The position numbers and the translations under genes were made by a program. From the NCBI GenBank assembly GCA_020426595.1, contig JAGQPS010000018.1, positions 1 to 38,661 of the forward strand: a stretch of DNA of 38,661 nucleotides, in the 5' to 3' direction. Under the pieces are notes generated by a model. The model was not told where the DNA came from, ran no database searches, and saw only the letters and a list, made by a program, of their open reading frames with translations. Below are positions 14,896 to 22,978 of this stretch, one piece after another. Within the stretch, counting starts at the first letter, position 1, and each line of letters begins with the position of its first letter. Source of the stretch: Planctomycetales bacterium (GTDB lineage Bacteria > Planctomycetota > Planctomycetia > Pirellulales > Pirellulaceae).

Positions 14896-16398
14896 ATGCC
14901 CAATCCGCTGCGTTCGTTGCCGACCGTCAATGAGCTGCTTGCCGCACCTCAGCTCAAGCTGTGGGTCGAGCGAGCGAGCCACACGACCGTCGTGGCGATC
15001 GCGCGACGCGTGTTGGATGAAGTGCGTTCGCAATGGCGCTCGGCGTCCGCGGAGGTTGAGTTTCCCAGTCCGACCGAGTTGATCGATCGAATCGCGACTT
15101 GGGTGGGGCGCGAGGAGCGTGAACGCCTGATCCCGGTGATCAATGCCACGGGATTGCTGCTGAGCGACTCGTTGGGACGAGCTCCGTTGGCCGAGGACGC
15201 GTTGGCCGCCGCCGCTCGTATTGGCCAGCGCTACTGCAGCTTGGAGATCGATCTCGACAGTGGTGAGTCGATGGATCGACAAGACTCCGTCGAACGATTG
15301 CTCCGCGACCTCACGCAGGCCGCGGGAGCGCGGGTCGTCAACAACCAGTCCGCGGCGATGCACCTGGCCGTCGCTTCGCTGGCCAGGGACGGCGAGGTGT
15401 TGATCTCGCGGGGCGATCTCTATGACTTTGGAGAGGACTATCGACTCGCCACCACCCTGCAAGAAGCGGGCTGCCGCCTTCGCGAAGTGGGATCGGTGAA
15501 TCACACCTCGCTCGACGACTTCCGCCTCGCCCTGACTCCCGAGACACGGCTTATCTTGCGGGTCGATCGAGGGGCGGGGCCAGCCGGTGGAGTGTCCATG
15601 ACGGAACTCGTCAAGCTGGGGCGAGCTCACGACATTCCGGTGATGGCGAGTGTCGCCCTCGCTTCGTTGATCGAGCCGGCGGTATTGGGCATCGACGCCA
15701 AGGGGACGCTGTCCGATTGGATCGCCACGGGCGCTGACCTGATCCTGGCTTCGGCCGATAAGTTGATCGGTGGACCTTCGGCCGGGTTGTTGTTGGGCAA
15801 GCCGACCGTACTCGAGAAAATCGCTCGACATCCGCTGCATCGCGCGGTTCGCGTCGACCGACTTACCTTGGCCTCGTTGGCCGCCACATTGCGACTCTAT
15901 CGCGACGCCTCGTTGGCCATGCATCGCCTCCCGCTGCTCGCGCTGCTCGATACTCCGTTATCCAATCTCAAGTTGCGGGCCGAGCATCTGGCTTCCCGGT
16001 TGCGCGCGACGGGTGTTTTCGCGGAGGTCGAAACGTCGCAAGGTCAGGCTCACCTCGGCATCTGGAGCCCGGACGATGTGGCTGTCGATTCGTGGCAAGT
16101 GTTGCTCAAGCCGACGCAGGAGACCGCCGCGCAAATGCGGAAGCGACTACGCAAATCGACTCCAGTCGTGTTGAGTCGCGTCGTCGAGGACCGAGTCGTG
16201 ATCGACCTGCGATCGTGTGCTCCTGGTGAGGACGGGGCGATCGCGGAGTTGGTCGAGAATTGGGCGCGGGGCTCGGACGAGGAGGCTCTCACGCCGCCGC
16301 CCGTAGCCATCACGAGTCCCACGCTCGACCCCGTGTTGCGACGTCGCCAGGAGGATGCGGCCGATGCCGCGCCAGCGCCTCCGCAAGGGAACCACTGA
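14896..16398 (+). CDS. SelA-like PLP protein, divergent from selenocysteine synthase
   Basis: The 500-residue protein aligns end to end with L-seryl-tRNA(Sec) selenium transferase. It keeps the PLP lysine motif ASADKLIGGPSAG (K289), the VINATG start of the core, the VVNN motif, ISRG, HPLHRAVRVDRLTLASLAATLRLY and the C-terminal SRVVEDRVVIDLRS. Compared with E. coli SelA as I remember it, several motifs are changed: HTNLGR is SDSLGR (90-95), GRGHRD is lost near 123-129, TTNRT is SVNHT, HTSN is DRGA, and TDLGSGS is ASVALAS (251-257), which removes an aspartate likely to contact PLP. The tail after about residue 460 is proline/alanine-rich. It may be an inactive or repurposed paralogue. No selB or selD is in the window. 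Confidence 0.75.
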   Translation: MPNPLRSLPTVNELLAAPQLKLWVERASHTTVVAIARRVLDEVRSQWRSASAEVEFPSPTELIDRIATWVGREERERLIPVINATGLLLSDSLGRAPLAEDALAAAARIGQRYCSLEIDLDSGESMDRQDSVERLLRDLTQAAGARVVNNQSAAMHLAVASLARDGEVLISRGDLYDFGEDYRLATTLQEAGCRLREVGSVNHTSLDDFRLALTPETRLILRVDRGAGPAGGVSMTELVKLGRAHDIPVMASVALASLIEPAVLGIDAKGTLSDWIATGADLILASADKLIGGPSAGLLLGKPTVLEKIARHPLHRAVRVDRLTLASLAATLRLYRDASLAMHRLPLLALLDTPLSNLKLRAEHLASRLRATGVFAEVETSQGQAHLGIWSPDDVAVDSWQVLLKPTQETAAQMRKRLRKSTPVVLSRVVEDRVVIDLRSCAPGEDGAIAELVENWARGSDEEALTPPPVAITSPTLDPVLRRRQEDAADAAPAPPQGNH

Positions 16399-16536
16399 AC
16401 GCGGGGGCTGCATGGGACACCACTCCGCCCGAGCGGCCCACGCATGATCCCATGGCTCGCTCGAGGAAACGCGAAGGCCAGTATCAACGGAATGCCGCAC
16501 CTTGCTCCACTTGCCGTACCAAGCTTCCCTAGCTGG

Positions 16537-17460
16537 ATGTTCACCATGACGCACGCACCCACTTGTCGGCGATGGAAACCCTTGAGTTCATGGGCGTGGT
16601 GTTTTGTCGCTGTCTTGCTGAGCTGTTCGGCGGCCGTGGCACAGGATTCGGTCATCCCAAGCCGCTGCCATATTTGGGGACCGTTCGAAGTTGGCGCGTG
16701 GTCGCGCGTTCAAGTCGACGTGGAAGTGTACGAACGGGGACAGCGACTCCATCACGTCGAGCGCACGGTGACTCGTGTACTCAAACGTCGGGACGAACAG
16801 GGATACCAGCTCGACATCGACACCTGGGAACGATTGGGAGTCGCTTTAGGGCCGCGAGAACGCCGCACCACGGAAACGGGAGACTATCCCTGGTTCGTCT
16901 CGGCCGACCGGCTTAAGGACCTGGGTGAGGAGTCTCGGAGCGAGTTGGAATGGCAGGGGGAAACGATTTCGTGCCAAGTCTTTGAGTACGAGACGGTGCA
17001 ATCGGGACGCGTGATTAGCCATCGTGACCTGTTTCACGCCGATCGATTCCCCTTCTTCCTCGGCCGTCTCGTGGTGCGCACCCCGGAAGGTGAGCCCGAA
17101 CGCATCGAGGCTCGTGAATACAGCCGAGTGATCGAATCGGAGGTGCCGATCTTCCTGGGGGACCGCATCGTCTCGGGAGTATTGACCAAGACGACGTTGG
17201 ACTCGCCGGAGCGGAGCGTCGTGATTCTCGAGGAGCTCGCCCCCGAGGTTCCGGGCGGGCTAGTTTCCAAACGAGTGGTCGAGCGCGACCGCGATGGGGC
17301 GATTGTCCGCAGGGAAGTCGTCTCGCTCGTCGATTTCGGGGATGCCAGCGATTGGGAGCAAAACGACGGCGAGTCGGGGCAGCTCGAAACGAGCCGCTTG
17401 CGAGGCCGGCTCTTCCGCCGCTGGAACCGTGCGGACGGGAGCGATGACTCGCGGCAGTAA
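16537..17460 (+). CDS. Secreted protein of unknown function
   Basis: The 307-residue product starts at the ATG at 16537 (16546 is an alternative). It has a basic N-terminus and a hydrophobic signal sequence ending CSAAVAQ, so cleavage after AVA is likely and the protein is exported. The mature part is mostly beta-strand in character, rich in charged residues, with segments such as WGPFEVGAWSRVQV and ILEELAPEVPGGLVSKRV. I do not recognise a domain. It looks like the planctomycete proteins of unknown function that carry a periplasmic lipoprotein-carrier-like beta fold, but that is only an impression. It lies between the SelA-like gene and guaB in the same direction. Confidence 0.7.
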   Translation: MFTMTHAPTCRRWKPLSSWAWCFVAVLLSCSAAVAQDSVIPSRCHIWGPFEVGAWSRVQVDVEVYERGQRLHHVERTVTRVLKRRDEQGYQLDIDTWERLGVALGPRERRTTETGDYPWFVSADRLKDLGEESRSELEWQGETISCQVFEYETVQSGRVISHRDLFHADRFPFFLGRLVVRTPEGEPERIEAREYSRVIESEVPIFLGDRIVSGVLTKTTLDSPERSVVILEELAPEVPGGLVSKRVVERDRDGAIVRREVVSLVDFGDASDWEQNDGESGQLETSRLRGRLFRRWNRADGSDDSRQ

Positions 17461-17575
17461 GTCGTTGCCCGAGGCATCGACAGTGAGGGCTCGGGGTGGG
17501 AGCGGCGAGATGCGTCTCCTCGGTGCGGGCTCCGTGGGCCCCAATTTCTTGACCGCCGCTCGGTCCTATGCCTCG

Positions 17576-17605
17576 TTGCCAAGTCGGCGTTTGTTGCCGC
17601 ATAAT
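17576..17605 (+). promoter_or_regulatory. Candidate sigma-70-like promoter for guaB
   Basis: TTGCCA at 17576-17581 and CATAAT at 17600-17605 are separated by 18 bases, each with one mismatch to consensus. Transcription would start near 17612, giving a leader of about 137 bases before guaB. Confidence 0.5.
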
Positions 17606-17653
17606 GCTCGGTTTACCCGGAGCGGATGTTTGGCGGTCTCGAGACCCTCTCCA

Positions 17654-17688
17654 GGGAGCCCTCTTGGCTCCCCGTGCGGTCGTTTTTT
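17654..17688 (+). terminator. Hairpin plus T-run in the guaB leader
   Basis: GGGAGCC (17654-17660) and GGCTCCC (17666-17672) form a perfect 7-bp stem with loop CTCTT. A run of six T begins 11 bases later at 17683. The distance is long for a simple terminator. It may end transcripts of the upstream secreted protein or act as an attenuator inside the guaB leader. Confidence 0.4.
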
Positions 17689-17748
17689 CGAACGAGAACG
17701 CTTTCAGAAGCTCCTACGTCGCAGTCGCCAAGCCGAGGGAGAGCAACC

Positions 17749-19221
17749 ATGGAAAAGATCGTTCAAACGGCCATCACGTTTGATGATGTGTTGCTGATTC
17801 CTCGCTACAGCGAAGTGATGCCTTCGGAGGTCGAAGTCGCCACCAATCTGACTCGCAATATCCGGCTCAACACGCCGCTTTTGTCGAGTCCGATGGACAC
17901 GGTGACCGAGAGTGCGATGGCGATCGCGCTCGCGAAGGTGGGTGGCGTCGGCATCATCCACAAGAACATGTCGATCGAGGCCCAGACCGAGGAAGTCTAC
18001 AAGGTCAAGCGTAGCGCCAACGGCATCATCGACGACCCCGTCACGTTGCAGCCCGAGATCCCAGTCGTCGAAGCGCGGCGCCTGATGGACCAGCACAATG
18101 TCTCCGGTGTTCCCATTGTGGATAAGGGAGGAAAACTGGTCGGTATTTTGACTCGGCGCGATCTGCGGTTTCTAGAGGAGGGCGACACCCTCATTGCGGA
18201 CGTGATGACCAAGGACAATTTGGTCACGGCGACGGGAGAGGTAACGCTTGAGCAAGCTGAAAAGATTTTAACGGACAAAAAGGTGGAGAAACTTCTCCTA
18301 GTTGACGACTCATACAGGTTGACTGGACTGATCACGATCAAAGACATCGACATGATGAAGAGCTTTCCGCAGGCCTGTAAAGACAGGCAAGGGAGGCTGA
18401 GAGTTGGAGCCGCGATTGGTGTCTTGGATTTTGATCGCGCCGAGAGTCTGATCGGCAAGGATGTCGACATCCTTGTGGTCGACAGTGCTCACGGCCATTC
18501 GGGCAATGTGATCGAGACCGTCCGCGAGATCAAACGCCGTTGGAGGATCGATGTTGTCGCCGGCAATGTGGCGACGACGGAAGGTGCCAAGGCTTTGGTG
18601 GACGCGGGAGCCGACGCTGTGAAGGTCGGGATTGGACCGGGATCGATCTGTACGACTCGAGTGGTGAGTGGAGTCGGCGTGCCTCAGGTGACGGCCATCA
18701 CGAATGCGGCGGCCGTCTGTGAGCCCGCGGGAGTCCCAGTCATCGCGGACGGAGGAATTCGGTTTTCGGGAGATATCACCAAGGCGCTCGCGGCTGGAGC
18801 TTCTTGCGTGATGATTGGCGGCCTCTTCGCGGGGCTCGCTGAAAGCCCGGGACAGATCATCCTCTACCAAGGACGGACTTTTAAAGCGTATCGAGGGATG
18901 GGCTCGCTCGGAGCCATGGCCAAGGGGTCGAGCGAGAGGTACCGACAAGGATCGTCATCGGGCGGCAAGTTCGTGCCGGAGGGCGTGGAAGGGCGAGTCC
19001 CTTTCAAGGGCGTCCTGGCCGATTTCGTCTACCAACTGGTGGGCGGGCTGCGAGCCGGCATGGGGTACTGTGGAACTCGAACGATTGAGGAACTGCGAAG
19101 GGATGCGCAATTCATACAGGTCTCTGCTGCGAGCGTTCGTGAGAGTCACCCACACGACATCGCCATCACTCAAGAATCTCCCAACTACAGCCCCGAGACG
19201 ATGTCTGGCGGCTCGAGTTGA
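17749..19221 (+). CDS. guaB: IMP dehydrogenase
   Basis: The 490-residue protein oxidises IMP to XMP with NAD+, the committed step of GMP synthesis. It has the TIM-barrel start [12 protein letters not shown], two CBS domains (about residues 95-215), the NAD-side motif DSAHGHS, the catalytic cysteine loop [11 protein letters not shown], the phosphate-binding [10 protein letters not shown] and the flap region around [10 protein letters not shown]. The length matches the bacterial norm. The ATG at 17749 has GAGGGAGAG upstream. A stretch at 18241-18360, inside the second CBS domain, has about 43% GC although the surrounding gene is near 60% or higher. The frame ends 7 bases before the next gene's likely start. 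Confidence 0.96.
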   Translation: MEKIVQTAITFDDVLLIPRYSEVMPSEVEVATNLTRNIRLNTPLLSSPMDTVTESAMAIALAKVGGVGIIHKNMSIEAQTEEVYKVKRSANGIIDDPVTLQPEIPVVEARRLMDQHNVSGVPIVDKGGKLVGILTRRDLRFLEEGDTLIADVMTKDNLVTATGEVTLEQAEKILTDKKVEKLLLVDDSYRLTGLITIKDIDMMKSFPQACKDRQGRLRVGAAIGVLDFDRAESLIGKDVDILVVDSAHGHSGNVIETVREIKRRWRIDVVAGNVATTEGAKALVDAGADAVKVGIGPGSICTTRVVSGVGVPQVTAITNAAAVCEPAGVPVIADGGIRFSGDITKALAAGASCVMIGGLFAGLAESPGQIILYQGRTFKAYRGMGSLGAMAKGSSERYRQGSSSGGKFVPEGVEGRVPFKGVLADFVYQLVGGLRAGMGYCGTRTIEELRRDAQFIQVSAASVRESHPHDIAITQESPNYSPETMSGGSS

Positions 19222-19228
19222 CGGTTTG

Positions 19229-20461
19229 GTGCGCCGCGGCGCGGTGCTCGGTGCCGTCCTCGCCACCGCTTGTGGTGTCATGCCGTGGGGTGGATCGTTG
19301 GTTGGGACTCGCGCCTTGGGGCAAGATTCGGACGTGCCGCGATTGATCGCGCGCCCCGTTGCCGCTCGGCCCCTACCGGCTGTTGAAACTCCGGCCGCCG
19401 CTGAAACTTCGGCGGTCACACCCATCCGATCCACGACCAGCCAGGACGGCTGGGCCTCGTCGGGCAACGCGAGCCAGACGCCCGTCATGCGGGATGAAGC
19501 GGTTCGCCGAACGGCGGTGCAAGAGGGCGAGTTGCAGTGGCAGCGTCGCTCCGGTGGAGCCACCAGCGCGCCGGTTCAGTTAGGAGCGCCCCGAAACGCG
19601 GCTCCTCGTATCGCGGCGGAGCAGCCGATCAACGATCCCTTTGGTGATCGTTCGGCGGTGCGACAGCCTCGTGGCGGAGCCGCCTACGCGTCGACTCGCT
19701 ACCAAGACGAAGCGGGCGTCGGTGATGCCGCCTCCGCTCCGCCACTTGGATTGCCGGCTCAGATCGGCGAGCGAGCCACTCCGTTCGACTGCGAGGCTTT
19801 CTACGCCAAGCTCGCGAACAATCCGCTTTCGAGCATCGAGCTCAACCTCTCCCCTTCCGTCGATCCCGAGGCTCGGACCGACGAAGAAATTCGGGCCGCC
19901 TTGCTGCGGATCGCTTCCGCGCAAACCCCGGTCGACTGGGTCGACCGCACCGGCCGTGTCGTGGCTCATGGTCGTTTGACCGATTGGCATAACGGCATGG
20001 TCTTCGTCATGGACGAAGCGGGCGAGGAAGTGACGGTCTCGTACTACGATCTGAGTGCCGCCAGCCGCCGCGTGGTCACCGCGGCTTGGGGAGTGCCGGC
20101 CGAGTGCTCGTTACTCGAACAAGGTTCGGTCGATCGCATGTGGGCCTACCAGACCTACACCTGGACCGCCTCGCAGTTGTGTCACAAGCCGTTGTTCTTC
20201 GAGGACGTGCAGCTCGAGCGATATGGTCAGACCTCGCGTCCGATCGTGCAGCCGTTCCGCAGCGGAGCCCACTTCTTCCTGAACATCGCGGCGATGCCGT
20301 ACAACGCGGGTGTCTATCCGCCGAACGAGTGCCGCTATTCGCTGGGCTACTATCGGCCGGGCGACTGCGCTCCGTATCTCAGCAAGTCTCTACCGCTGAG
20401 TGCCCGCGGAGCGATGTTCCAGGCGGGAGCGGTGGTCGGAACCGCGGTCGCGCTCCCCTAA
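19229..20461 (+). CDS. Secreted planctomycete protein of unknown function
   Basis: Starting at the GTG at 19229 (410 residues; TTG at 19226 is an alternative), the product has a signal-like segment (GAVLGAVLATACGV) ending around RALGQDS. A region of about 150 residues follows that is rich in A, P, T and R and probably disordered. The C-terminal half looks folded: PFDCEAFYAKLANNPLSSIELNLS, then TPVDWVDRTGRVVAHGRL, and a tail with CHKPLFFEDVQLERYG and FFLNIAAMPYNAGVYPPNECRYSLGYYRPGDC cut across two lines of short aromatic and cysteine motifs. I recall similar sequences only in planctomycetes, with no assigned role. It may be cotranscribed with guaB, 7 bases upstream, and a strong hairpin follows 84 bases after its stop. 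Confidence 0.72.
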   Translation: MRRGAVLGAVLATACGVMPWGGSLVGTRALGQDSDVPRLIARPVAARPLPAVETPAAAETSAVTPIRSTTSQDGWASSGNASQTPVMRDEAVRRTAVQEGELQWQRRSGGATSAPVQLGAPRNAAPRIAAEQPINDPFGDRSAVRQPRGGAAYASTRYQDEAGVGDAASAPPLGLPAQIGERATPFDCEAFYAKLANNPLSSIELNLSPSVDPEARTDEEIRAALLRIASAQTPVDWVDRTGRVVAHGRLTDWHNGMVFVMDEAGEEVTVSYYDLSAASRRVVTAAWGVPAECSLLEQGSVDRMWAYQTYTWTASQLCHKPLFFEDVQLERYGQTSRPIVQPFRSGAHFFLNIAAMPYNAGVYPPNECRYSLGYYRPGDCAPYLSKSLPLSARGAMFQAGAVVGTAVALP

Positions 20462-20544
20462 CATCGTGGCTCGTCCCGCGCCAATCACCGGCTTGATGAT
20501 CGTCGACCGGTCACATGGCTAGGACCCGTGCTCGAATCAACCGC

Positions 20545-20578
20545 ACGCCTCGGCTCCCATCTCGTGGGACCGAGGCGT
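20545..20578 (+). terminator. Strong terminator-like hairpin
   Basis: ACGCCTCGG (20545-20553) pairs with CCGAGGCGT (20570-20578), and inside it TCCCA (20555-20559) pairs with TGGGA (20565-20569), leaving one bulged C and the loop TCTCG. This gives 14 base pairs. Only a short T-run (TTTCTT) follows, at about 20584. It lies 84 bases after the upstream gene and probably ends the guaB unit. Confidence 0.6.
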
Positions 20579-20762
20579 CGGCGTTTCTTGCCGCTGGCAT
20601 CAATTCATCTTGTGGCGGAAGGGGCGAATCCCTATCGTTCCCCCGCTAAGTCGACGCGGGCGGCTCGACGGCGAACGTGGGAACACTCCAGCGGTCGTTC
20701 GTTTCGCCCCTGGTATCGGTACGGGATGAGACGAGAGATTCTCCCATCGAAGGGGAAGACGC

Positions 20763-21542
20763 GTGGGTGCACCGCGAAATTCGGCAACTTGGAGCCTGCT
20801 ACTCTTGGGCTGTCTGGTGATCGCGCCAGGGTGCAGCATGATCGCCGATTCCAACAACACCCAAGGGGCTCAGCTCTTCCAAACCGGGCGTTACAACGAC
20901 GCGATTACGTCGTTTCAGCAGGCACTTCAACGCGATCCCGCCAACGCCGATGCTTGTTACAACCTCGCGTCGACCTACCATCATCTGGGCATGGCAAGCC
21001 GAGACACGGCGATGGTGACCCAGGCCGAGGCGCTCTACAACGAGTGCCTCAATCGCGAACCCAACCACGTGGATGCCCATCGAGGCCTAGCCGTGTTGCT
21101 CGTGCAGGATGGTCGCAAGGACGCCGCGTTCACGTTGCTGCGTCGCTGGGCGGCCGGCGCGCCACTCAGTCCCGAACCGAAAATCGAATTGGCTCGCCTC
21201 TATCGCGAGTTCGGCGATACGCAAACGGCGACGGAGTTGCTGGCCGAAGCCCTTAAACAAGACCCACAAAACATTCGCGCCAATCGCGCGGTTGGCTCGA
21301 TTCGCGAGGAGCAAGGTCAACTCGCTTCCGCGATGGATAGCTACAATCGCGCTTGGATGGCCAACAGCACGCAGGGCGATCTGGCCACTCGCATGTCCAT
21401 GTTGCAGCAGCAACTGGTGACAGGTTCGGGTGTGAACGGAGCCGATTCTCGCTTGGCTCAAAATCCAGGAACGACTACGGTCAGCGGCACGAGCACGACG
21501 ACGGCGACCGGATCGACGATCAACACGAACAACCGCTACTAG
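20763..21542 (+). CDS. TPR lipoprotein
   Basis: The 259-residue product starts at a GTG with GAAGGGGAAG upstream. A signal sequence (LLLLGCLVIAPGC) ends in a lipobox with C24, so the protein is lipidated. Tetratricopeptide repeats follow: GAQLFQTGRYNDAITSFQQAL, DACYNLASTYHHLG, ARLYREFGDTQTATELLAEAL and ANRAVGSIREEQGQLASAM. The last 35 residues are a threonine/serine/glycine/asparagine tail. TPR lipoproteins act as scaffolds for envelope complexes; the partner is unknown. It sits after a terminator-like hairpin, so it is probably transcribed alone. Confidence 0.85.
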   Translation: MGAPRNSATWSLLLLGCLVIAPGCSMIADSNNTQGAQLFQTGRYNDAITSFQQALQRDPANADACYNLASTYHHLGMASRDTAMVTQAEALYNECLNREPNHVDAHRGLAVLLVQDGRKDAAFTLLRRWAAGAPLSPEPKIELARLYREFGDTQTATELLAEALKQDPQNIRANRAVGSIREEQGQLASAMDSYNRAWMANSTQGDLATRMSMLQQQLVTGSGVNGADSRLAQNPGTTTVSGTSTTTATGSTINTNNRY

Positions 21543-21582
21543 TCGGCTGTCCGTCCGAGAAGATGCCGCCGCGGCGCCCGCT

Positions 21583-22140
21583 TCAATCTCCGTGTTTCGC
21601 ACGCAAGCGAGGCGAAAGTCGTACGATCCAGTGGATGCGTTCGAATTCATCGAGCCAGTCTTGCGTGACCGAATTCAGCAATTCGCTTTCCACGCTTAGG
21701 CCCACCGGGCAAGCAGCGCCGATCTGAGTCGAGGCCATTCGGCGATACTTGCTGAGCGTGCGGTCACCACCCCATCCCAGGAACTCGAAGTCCTCGTTCA
21801 TGTAGATGAGCTGGGGGACTCGAGGCGCGCCGCAAATCCGAAAATGGTCCCGCCATTCCTCATTGGCGTCTCGGTCGATATAGCGGATCGACAAGCAGGA
21901 TGTCGCCTGACAGAAATGCTCGAAGATCGGGCATTGTTCGATGCAGTCGCCGCACCACGCGCCGGCGAAGCACAAGGCGTTCACTTGGCGTGACATCGAA
22001 CTCAAGACTTGCCGCTGGGAGTCGGAAAGCCGGACGGCATCGAACGTCGCCTGCCAGCGAGGGAGTTGTTCGGGGGTCGCATACTGCTGGAGAAACGACT
22101 GATAGTCTTGGCCAGCTTCAAAAGCGGCGGCGAGGTCCAT
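21583..22140 (-). CDS. Thioredoxin-like protein with WCGDC active site
   Basis: The 185-residue protein has a thioredoxin fold with the redox motif AWCGDC (C63, C66), an extra pair of cysteines close by (C57, C70), and the cis-proline segment APRVPQLIYMNED. This corresponds to the thioredoxin family group that carries WCGDC (Thioredoxin_9-like). No signal peptide is seen, so it acts in the cytoplasm, probably as a thiol oxidoreductase. The start is the ATG at 22140 with AAGGA upstream. It converges on the TPR lipoprotein gene with a 40-base gap. Confidence 0.85.
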   Translation of the reverse strand: MDLAAAFEAGQDYQSFLQQYATPEQLPRWQATFDAVRLSDSQRQVLSSMSRQVNALCFAGAWCGDCIEQCPIFEHFCQATSCLSIRYIDRDANEEWRDHFRICGAPRVPQLIYMNEDFEFLGWGGDRTLSKYRRMASTQIGAACPVGLSVESELLNSVTQDWLDEFERIHWIVRLSPRLRAKHGD

Positions 22141-22572
22141 CTTCGGGGTCCTTCTTCGAGCAAGCGGTACGGTTCACGGACGCGCAGCCGACATTCCTCA
22201 ACCATCACGCCGATCGGAACGTCTTTCAGCGTCCGAGTCGTGCATGGCTCGCGGACTGACGAAGCGAACCCCCGCCTGCTTCGTTCATTCCTTCCATGGT
22301 GGCCCCCTCCGCCGTCAATTCGTGGCGGGTGGGACGGTGACTTCAAGATCGGCGACTCGAACCGCGAGCGTGAAGCTCGCGGTCGAGAAAACAGCGGCCG
22401 ATCAGGAGTCCCAGGGAGAAACGCCTGCCCTCGTTTCCAAGCAACTTTGGGTGCCGATCCCCATGCGGTCCGCACCTTTCCGAATGAGCCGGCGAAACAA
22501 GGGCACGGGTCGACACCCTCGCGCGTCGCGGGCCTATCGGTAGTCTCGAGCGATCGCTCGCTCGAGGTGAAC
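22141..22572. other. Intergenic region with two perfect hairpins
   Basis: No supported gene lies in these 430 bases. ACCGCGAGC (22361-22369) pairs with GCTCGCGGT (22375-22383) around GTGAA. CTCGAGCGA (22545-22553) pairs with TCGCTCGAG (22558-22566) around TCGC. The second begins 6 bases after the stop of the lysine-rich gene. Neither is followed by a T-run. Confidence 0.5.
22545..22566 (-). terminator. Terminator-like hairpin without T-run after the lysine-rich gene
   Basis: A perfect 9-bp stem with a 4-nt loop starts 6 bases downstream of the stop codon at 22573. The missing T-run makes Rho-independent termination uncertain; it could instead protect the 3' end of the message. Confidence 0.35.
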
Positions 22573-22758
22573 TTACTTCTTGGCCGCCTTTTTCTTGGCT
22601 GGCTTCGCGGCGGCCTTCTTCGCGGCCTTCACGGCCTTGGCCGCCTTCTTCGCCGGCTTCTTGGCACTCTTCGAGGCAGCCGACTTCTTCGAGCCGCCAA
22701 AGGCGTCGCTGAAGTTGTCCGAATACTTCTTCGTCGCGCCAACACGCAGGATGGTCAT
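22573..22758 (-). CDS. Small lysine/alanine-rich protein with histone-H1-like tail
   Basis: The 61-residue product has a short N-terminal part (MTILRVGATKKYSDNF then SDAFGGSKKSAAS) and a C-terminal tail of about 35 residues made almost only of lysine, alanine and proline in AAKK/PAKK repeats. Such tails bind nucleic acid and resemble eukaryotic histone H1 and bacterial Hc1/AlgP-type proteins. I recall small proteins with a similar N-terminus and basic tail in planctomycetes. The likely role is nucleoid or RNA binding, inferred from composition only. It lies 220 bases downstream of ettA on the same strand. Confidence 0.8.
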   Translation of the reverse strand: MTILRVGATKKYSDNFSDAFGGSKKSAASKSAKKPAKKAAKAVKAAKKAAAKPAKKKAAKK

Positions 22759-22978
22759 GGTCTCTGTAAACTCCGTCCAAATCAGACAAAAACGTTAGTC
22801 CTCGAGTTCACCACCAAGGGCGAACCCGAGTCGGAACTCGTGCCGACGCATCGGAGTGACGCATCGGAGTCCTGTTCCCAACACACTTTATTCTCTCCCC
22901 ATGGACCCACACGCGGTGTGGATGATCGGGGAATTGAAGCCGACTTTCCTACTGCACGCGGCGGGTAGGGTCAAGCCG

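Noticed and set aside
22009-22968. Plus-strand open frame of 319 codons
   Set aside because: It overlaps the thioredoxin-like and lysine-rich genes in antisense and has a composition produced by reading the lysine/alanine codons backwards.
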